Below, piece by piece: positions 6,001-7,595 of a DNA stretch of 7,595 bases; position 1 is the first letter of the stretch; each line of letters begins with the position of its first letter. The position numbers and the translations under genes were made by a program. The notes below the pieces were generated by a model that did not search any database, was not told the DNA's origin, and saw only the letters and a program-made list of their open reading frames with translations. This stretch comes from an uncultured Collinsella sp. (GTDB taxonomy: Bacteria > Actinomycetota > Coriobacteriia > Coriobacteriales > Coriobacteriaceae), in assembly GCA_900549275.1 (NCBI GenBank), contig URNU01000059.1:1-7595 (forward strand). Reading direction: 5' to 3'.

Positions 6001-7595
6001 GTATTCGCAGCAGTATCGCCAATGGTGACGATGGCGTTGCCCCAGCTGTAGCCCAGAAGACCACCGGCGCCGTTGAGCTTGTCGCCGTTCTTGCCCACGG
6101 TCATAGCGAATTCACTAAAGCTAAGACCGGTAATGTTAACGTTCTTCTCGTTCGATCCCTGCACAATGCAGCCGATAAGACCACCGACTTGGGCAATCTT
6201 GCCGCCGGCGCAATCGCCGGTTTTGATTTTGCCGCCGACTTCGAGGCCCGTAACATTGAATGTCGAGGTATAGTCGCCCACGTAGCCGATGGCGCCGCCA
6301 ATGCGCATATTGCCATTAAGCGTTTGAGCTTTAGTGATGGTCGCCTGGGCCTTGCTGTTGCCCTCAAACACAACCGTAGAAGCCGCCGACACGCTGCCCG
6401 CAATACCACCAATGTTCACGTCATTGGCAAACGTATCATCGCACGCAATATTCGTTTTGCACGTTACGCCAGACAATGACAGGTTGCCGACGATGGCACC
6501 CGCAAGCGACCCGGCATCGATAGCCGAACCGTTATCGAACTTCATGGAGCCAGCGATTGTGACGTTGGAGATGGCTGCGCCGTTGACGGCCGCGAACAAG
6601 CCCAAGCGGCCGTGGCGGTAGATTTTGCCGTTGCCGGCACTGGTATCATCGGAAACAATCTTGCTATCGCCACGCATGCCGTAAGGCTCGCCCACTGCCA
6701 GGCTTATGGCGTGACCGTTGCCGTTAAGTGTGGCGGTAAAGCTATGGCTGTTTTCATCAACGCCGTTGATGTTAAGGGGAATCCGGTCTTTGGTAAGGCC
6801 GGTAAGACCTGTGCCGGAAAGGTTGATGTCTGCAGAGAGTGTGATGTTCGCCGAAGGAACCTGGGAGGCGAAATTGCTATTCGTAACGCCCTCCACGGCG
6901 GAGAAGTACCCGCTCGTTTGCCAGGTAATCGCCAATTTTGCGAAATCGTTGATGTTTGCCAGCGCAAAGGCTTCGCCAGTTTTTACGAGGTTCGAATCAA
7001 AGCTCCACTGGTGAGAATCGTTGATGGTGATGAGATTATCGCCCAGCTTGCTGCCCAGGCGAATGACCTGACCGTAGCTGTAGACGTCATCAATATTGAC
7101 CGGAGTGGTGGGGCGCTTGTATTGCCATTTCGTGATATCGCCTGCGGTGGCACCGCCGTCGCTTCCGCTGCCCGCGGCAAAAATGAGTGAGTTGAAGTTC
7201 TCATAGACTAGCTGCGCGGTGTGATCATTTTCCACGAAGGTGGCATGCGACAGGTCAGTGATACCGCTGAACTTGACGATGCCGAGCCACGACGACCCAA
7301 CGACTCCGGCAAAGCCGCCGTTTGCGCCGCCGATAGTAGCGCCGCTGGCGGTTTTGACCGTTAGGCCGCGCACTTCTAGAACGTTGTTTGTGTCCACGAC
7401 GCCCACGGCGCCGCCGTATTTGCCATTTGCACTGGCGTACCCCGAGGTTGAGCATGTCACCGTTGCGCCACTGATGACCACAGCGGACACGTTGGCACTC
7501 CCGCCGCCTTCGCCAAGGTAGCCTACTAGGCCGCCTGCGTAGGTGAGTTTGCCGTTGGAGCCCACGCCGAACGACACCGCAGTATCACCCTGCAC
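1..7595 (-). CDS. Giant modular beta-helix (GLUG-like) surface protein, partial at both ends
   Basis: The minus-strand frame with codons starting at plus positions divisible by 3 is open from 7595 to 3: 2,531 codons with no stop and no visible frameshift. Start and stop both lie outside. Composition (Gly, Thr, Ser, Asn, Val rich) and recurring GG-hydrophobic-hydrophobic-G turns about 30-50 residues apart indicate right-handed beta-helix coils. Elements such as ITLSADINLSG, LNGNGHAI and GLFAAVNGAAISNVTIAG are typical openings of such helices. Four module openings of this type occur, separated by non-helical inserts, followed by a beta-rich C-terminal domain. From family knowledge, such proteins are secreted and often cell-wall attached, acting in adhesion or glycan contact. 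That role is inferred here: no signal peptide, LPXTG motif or enzyme active site is in view. It has 30 cysteines, which is many for a Gram-positive surface protein. The coding assignment is very secure, the beta-helix fold likely, and the biological function unknown. Confidence 0.96.
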   Translation of the reverse strand, partial: MQGDTAVSFGVGSNGKLTYAGGLVGYLGEGGGSANVSAVVISGATVTCSTSGYASANGKYGGAVGVVDTNNVLEVRGLTVKTASGATIGGANGGFAGVVGSSWLGIVKFSGITDLSHATFVENDHTAQLVYENFNSLIFAAGSGSDGGATAGDITKWQYKRPTTPVNIDDVYSYGQVIRLGSKLGDNLITINDSHQWSFDSNLVKTGEAFALANINDFAKLAITWQTSGYFSAVEGVTNSNFASQVPSANITLSADINLSGTGLTGLTKDRIPLNINGVDENSHSFTATLNGNGHAISLAVGEPYGMRGDSKIVSDDTSAGNGKIYRHGRLGLFAAVNGAAISNVTIAGSMKFDNGSAIDAGSLAGAIVGNLSLSGVTCKTNIACDDTFANDVNIGGIAGSVSAASTVVFEGNSKAQATITKAQTLNGNMRIGGAIGYVGDYTSTFNVTGLEVGGKIKTGDCAGGKIAQVGGLIGCIVQGSNEKNVNITGLSFSEFAMTVGKNGDKLNGAGGLLGYSWGNAIVTIGDTAANTSDSTYALKTSNNTTVTADGSTELGGLVYAASGHWIINDYAIDLSGVTINADVAKTLGVLVCRGCKVDNKTTYGVENYIGLYLEDRACWETAYRVPSGEGAIVAPGVTSFDEWVGSGVKPNKGSKLMDADCNAVVSLRTRNDKLDMDGDATNGNSYQNRSTFGQSHKTNGNTRYFYNLDRAYDRCKGGFSGGQINTADKLLLWSAFCYAPAGIRSTIVPDGTTGLDGSITITGTIDLAGYSYYPTQPIGEVTVNNAVITFYYSKIKAEQNGNKLNSDATQHENMHCGLFQTVADGDLTVSNVTLGGTVGPVINDGKSSTDAIGAGGSSSGALVCRYVCGSSDGNGTKIRKISIDGLTLNNLIVDGANSATDANAYMPLLINEMQKYVSLNAKNIKATGYTSGTKAATSLFGKLGVGSEADQVTAKFEQINLPSQKNNTIFTHASLLESFGYGSTSTGSADYTFTKADADAGKVTYGSEIDGSTEYPDKQLWYYDEATYGAVIGYVTVDGKKDGDVRPWFGGYLPYVYKGKATESGVQYHEIKVNQRIPKLVEGCGTYGDPYAVKDATEMNAIANYINNSVALDGWEVTIAAEQSVLCTRRNSNSADNEVTYVYKQAKGTDKKWERKVGDTTDPAQTLSDETMHRYIQSAYYSIEPPEGNKITVDAASFGGFGNKANPFRGVIVGDPKSSEPATIEIKNNKGELRGLIPYSYGSVVRNLNINYVNAHATITYSEKDADGVPTAFFGGVIGCILGGDNIIDHVAVNETTTENPTTGFTVTGGGDKPHLVPIGGYVGAIAGGGVIFRNMDKSGKSSWRAGTGDKSRGLGKGNFDLYNNPYVGRVIDGYAFSEGCKVENGDANYKINELKDKGTSCVTTTGTDLKYLGTNAEAPVTTVENAQGLLVLSAIISSGAGAGAAHTDYDNNGVFRGSKAYWGSDSQDPAICGYLFGNKEYGKVRNADYANVGKPASAASDFEIAKNDDQKAPGKQGWHGPLDHDDDVNSPYLVAFYAASYETGYVCASKSIGMSLEFKENSTYDMTGYGTGYVGLNGRYYSSACDSNQKFTDRDRITPHVATIDGNGATITVGTKGAAYGVVEYADDDYKVSGVGGLFSTVMFTSSYVAPSVTANGDAQVKDLTFSNCNVSLTYKDANGSIASGPASNDLIGTGLLAGATANYDGGTRGVYRNVQMKNCTVSGAKSVGGLLGSSGRASRRTDNDMTYMVNFGSGTQAPAYLYDCSYAGLNVTGEKYVGGYVGTVASACGVWTTADTGVSERTVGKNSTITATGTVPYVGGVLGYVERSDISVNTKIGTTEVVPSSTAVISGVNVLATGSNSDDHMGAGGVVGRARGGVISMSNVRIDGRVGTENAVIGDETGTNNSIYNAGGLIGEVTSSGSLNKYWFDDCNVKNVSIAGTGKCSGGLIGYFFSNVNIACNNIAIENATIKGNWSGGLLGANNASNSGSVVIDVTNTKVSNTTFSERSNGGIMGDGRGQFHLVNVLMDSNTYKSGSKQGVLLGEVDTGDNKYSLSAAGVNVKPGAGKTTSDLPPMVYTTNTAAVNRKTYIAFGDYNGTAAAPNENKTLYGAGDTATTATSPYVTTSPVSTLAVRASNGDTTDRYLFGDGAAIDTATTIQSQAGARVPGRYTYTNISGINDDGTYQNKKTYSPDSSKSTFNTNNVTSGKKVATDFPVLMIPGNDTTTVEKYLNIVTNGGFSDARRLNGSAKHVTATAEVFSLADNGAFVKDAIASQTPTLKVLNNGTSSMVFRASTDWDNERGRFTLLTVTFREAGQSYRVQVPIIVKRMLEIDFTATYSEGANFKAADYATKYDKHVLVSSGDTMTGYLTWTYGSARGEAVEYGWNTLLEAGGSMGPLNKSITFGATLPEGTQLTLVDTAHNNREYHCTVGAGGAASVKLTEFVDASKKAYVEPWLSETVGVKADEAKEDKDGAWVKLADDEVKDKSQAELAKMAGAKVDGAYYRARTSSDATGTFYTLSVDKEEPKS
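3..245 (-). other. Protein region: charged C-terminal segment, open at the window edge (residues 2451-2531)
   Basis: Rich in Lys, Asp, Glu and Ala. EAKEDKDGAWVKLADDEVKD (2469-2488) and AELAKMAGAKVDG (2492-2504) suggest short amphipathic helices. A beta-like end follows, GTFYTLSVDKEEPKS (2517-2531). It may be an insertion in, or extension of, the preceding beta domain. The reading frame is still open at plus position 3, so any transmembrane segment or LPXTG-type anchor would lie beyond the window, at lower coordinates. Confidence 0.5.
246..965 (-). other. Protein region: beta-rich C-terminal domain(s) (residues 2211-2450)
   Basis: A change in composition begins at KVATDFPVLMIPGNDTTTVE (2212-2231): more hydrophobic strands and fewer Gly turns. 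Successive strands include KHVTATAEVFSLADNG (2253-2268), FTLLTVTFREAG (2307-2318), SYRVQVPIIVKRMLEIDFTA (2320-2339) and TGYLTWTYG (2369-2377). SITFGATLPEGTQLTLVD (2404-2421) follows. The strand pattern suggests one or two beta-sandwich domains of the kind found between repeat regions and the wall anchor in Gram-positive surface proteins. The only cysteine is at 2431. No Pfam family is assigned with confidence. Confidence 0.5.
966..1445 (-). other. Protein region: Thr/Ser/Asn-rich transition (residues 2051-2210)
   Basis: GG turns stop after residue 2046. The segment is rich in Thr, Ser, Asn, Ala and Tyr and contains KTYIAFGDYNGTAAAP (2090-2105), TATTATSPYVTTSPVSTLAV (2117-2136) and RYLFGDGAAIDTATT (2146-2160). 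It contains no cysteine and few hydrophobic clusters. It probably caps the beta-helix and links it to the C-terminal domain. I recall comparable FGDYNGT and LFGDGA strings before the C-terminal domains of other giant gut proteins, but this is from memory only. Confidence 0.5.
1446..2690 (-). other. Protein region: long regular beta-helix of module D (residues 1636-2050)
   Basis: This is the most regular repeat array in the window. After GVGGLFSTVMF (1636-1646) and VKDLTFSNCNVSL (1663-1675), turns occur at about 1731 (GGLLG), 1781 (GGYVG), 1822 (GGVLG), 1871 (GGVVG), 1914 (GGLIG), 1949 (GGLIG), 1979 (GGLLG), 2013 (GGIMG) and 2042 (GVLLG). Spacing falls from 41-50 residues in the first half to 29-35 in the second. 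Between turns, strands such as VKNVSIAGTG and NNIAIENATIKG have the alternating pattern of parallel beta-helix coils. The DNA of the coils is divergent, so this is a protein-level repeat and not a tandem DNA repeat. Structural role likely; no catalytic residues are recognisable. Confidence 0.8.
2691..3545 (-). other. Protein region: non-helical insert and opening of module D (residues 1351-1635)
   Basis: The region begins with a Gly/Asn-rich stretch, PYVGRVIDGYAFSEGCKVEN (1367-1386). A cap-like hydrophobic segment follows, VENAQGLLVLSAIISSGAGA (1425-1444). Next are CGYLFGNKEYGKVRNADY (1474-1491), an acidic patch DHDDDVN (1525-1531), SPYLVAFYAAS, TYDMTGYGTGYVGLNGRYYS (1565-1584), and DRDRITPHVATIDGNGATI (1595-1613), which leads into the beta-helix of module D. 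The cap and the IDGNG element make this an expanded version of the opening seen in modules B, M and C, with about 150 residues inserted between them. I recall similar strings in other giant gut bacterial proteins but know of no assigned function. Cysteines lie at 1382, 1403, 1474, 1549 and 1587. Confidence 0.6.
3546..4346 (-). other. Protein region: beta-helix module C (residues 1084-1350)
   Basis: The module starts with the clearest cap in the window, GCGTYGDPYAVKDATEMNAI (1084-1103) running into ANYINNSV. This matches the common beta-helix opening in which a GDPY-type turn is followed by a hydrophobic helix. A charged stretch of about 60 residues (1128-1190, including KKWERKVGDTTD) intervenes before ITVDAASFGGFG and PFRGVIVGD (1192-1215). 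RGLIPYSYGSVVRNLNINYV (1235-1254) is the GLF-equivalent strand. Turns GGVIG (1276-1280) and GGYVG (1321-1325) follow, 45 residues apart. The module is short, with only two clear coils before the sequence leaves the repeat pattern near residue 1335. Confidence 0.65.
4347..5432 (-). other. Protein region: module M, beta-helix opening plus Tyr-rich tail (residues 722-1083)
   Basis: The opening repeats the module pattern: cap (INTADKLLLWSAFCYA, 725-740), strand SITITGTIDLAGYS (759-772), strand EVTVNNAVITFYY (781-793), then MHCGLFQTVADGDLTVSNVTLGG (815-837). It continues with SSGALVCRYVCGS (859-871), KISIDGLTLNNLIVDG (881-896), AYMPLLINEM (905-914) and ATSLFGKLG (937-945), which read as beta-helix coils with irregular turns. 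The second half (970-1083) is different: IFTHASLLESFGYGS, then Tyr-rich segments including KQLWYYDEATYGA (1019-1031) and FGGYLPYVYKGK (1050-1061), ending in HEIKVNQRIPKL. A long non-helical tail of this kind may be a binding surface; that is inference. Confidence 0.6.
5433..5804 (-). other. Protein region: Asp/Tyr/Cys-containing insert of unknown function (residues 598-721)
   Basis: A non-repetitive stretch of about 124 residues separates modules B and M. It has none of the GG turns and is richer in aromatic and charged residues: YGVENYIGLYLEDRACWETAYR (604-625), SFDEWVGSG (640-648), an acidic loop DKLDMDGDATNGN (673-685), and NTRYFYNLDRAYDRC (702-716). Cysteines lie at 619, 662 and 716. It may be a small globular domain between helices, and the acidic loop could bind calcium. 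I cannot name a family. From memory, NTR-aromatic-NLD segments followed by LLLWS occur in other very large gut bacterial proteins; this is unchecked. Confidence 0.45.
5805..6977 (-). other. Protein region: beta-helix module B (residues 207-597)
   Basis: The module begins with a likely helical cap (ALANINDFAKLAITWQ, 211-226). A strand with an acidic turn follows (NITLSADINLSGTGL, 250-264), then FTATLNGNGHAISL (286-299) and GRLGLFAAVNGAAISNVTIAG (329-349). This order is the usual opening of GLUG-type beta-helices. Coils then repeat with turns at about residues 366 (GAIVG), 396 (GGIAG), 433 (GGAIG), 471 (GGLIG), 511 (GGLLG), 556 (GGLVY) and 589 (GVLVC), spaced 30-45 residues. An RGDS tetrapeptide sits at 308-311, in the segment between the DGNG-like strand and the GLF strand. 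The module ends at a CRGC motif (593-596). The fold is inferred from the repeat pattern. Confidence 0.8.
6978..7202 (-). other. Protein region: linker between beta-helix modules (residues 132-206)
   Basis: About 75 residues without GG turns. The first part is small-residue rich (AAGSGSDGGATAGD, 141-153). Then comes a basic, proline-containing stretch (KWQYKRPTTPVNIDD, 156-170) and a predicted beta segment (YGQVIRLGSKLGDNLITI, 174-191). It lies directly before the opening of module B. I do not recognise a named domain. Its boundaries are set only by the end of one repeat array and the start of the next module opening. Confidence 0.5.
7203..7595 (-). other. Protein region: end of an upstream beta-helix (residues 1-131)
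   Basis: The window opens in the middle of a repeat array. Turns GGLVG (residues 21-25), GGAVG (61-65) and GGFAG (93-97) are spaced 40 and 32 residues apart and separated by short beta-strand-like stretches such as ANVSAVVISGATVTC and VLEVRGLTVKTASG. This is the same turn-strand pattern as the arrays further along, so the protein must have at least one more module upstream of 7595. The last coil fades around residues 108-131 (KFSGITDLSHATFVEN). Confidence 0.75.

Noticed and set aside
207..7204. Many short minus-strand open frames in other registers (for example 218-469, 3005-3274, 6101-6412)
   Set aside because: They overlap the continuous frame out of register, have Arg/Pro/Thr-rich low-complexity translations typical of shadow frames, and have no convincing ribosome binding site.
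1..7595. Exact tandem DNA repeats or a simple-sequence tract that could drive phase variation
   Set aside because: The repeats are visible at protein level only. I saw no long homopolymer or short tandem unit, and the frame is intact throughout.
1..7595. RNA genes, promoters, terminators, CRISPR array, mobile elements
   Set aside because: No hairpin-plus-T-run terminator, regular direct repeats, terminal inverted repeats or tRNA-like folds were noticed, and the whole window is occupied by coding sequence.

Overview
The window lies wholly inside one very large protein-coding gene on the minus strand. Read from 7595 down to 3 (codons begin at plus positions divisible by 3), there are 2,531 consecutive sense codons with no stop. 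Neither the start nor the stop is in the window, so the full protein is longer than 2,531 residues. I translated the whole frame by hand. Residue n below occupies plus positions 7596-3n to 7598-3n.

The protein looks like a secreted or cell-surface giant built mainly from right-handed beta-helix (pectate-lyase-like, GLUG-type) coils. It is rich in Gly, Thr, Ser, Asn and Val, has regularly spaced GG-[LIVAFY]-[LIVAM]-G turns, and contains recurring module openings. In N-to-C order (plus coordinates descending) it holds: the end of an upstream beta-helix (residues 1-131); a linker (132-206); beta-helix module B (207-597); an insert rich in Asp, Tyr and Cys (598-721); module M, with short beta-helix elements and a Tyr-rich tail (722-1083); module C (1084-1350); a conserved-looking mostly non-helical insert that opens module D (1351-1635); the long and regular beta-helix of module D (1636-2050); a Thr/Ser/Asn-rich transition (2051-2210); a beta-rich C-terminal domain (2211-2450); and a charged segment (2451-2531) still open at the window edge. 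Modules B, M, C and D open with variants of one pattern, suggesting an old internal duplication. No signal peptide, cell-wall anchor or catalytic domain is visible, because both termini lie outside.

Organism: moderately high but uneven GC (hand-counted 60-base blocks ranged from about 42% to 72%), few TTA/CTA/TCA codons (19 of 2,531), and a giant modular beta-helix protein of a kind I associate from memory with gut Actinobacteria (Coriobacteriia such as Collinsella or Olsenella) or higher-GC gut Clostridia. This assignment is an inference and is not secure.

There is no intergenic space, and I found no RNA gene, promoter, terminator, insertion sequence, CRISPR array or exact DNA repeat. Long open frames on the plus strand are antisense shadows of this gene. 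The features after the first entry are regions of the same protein.
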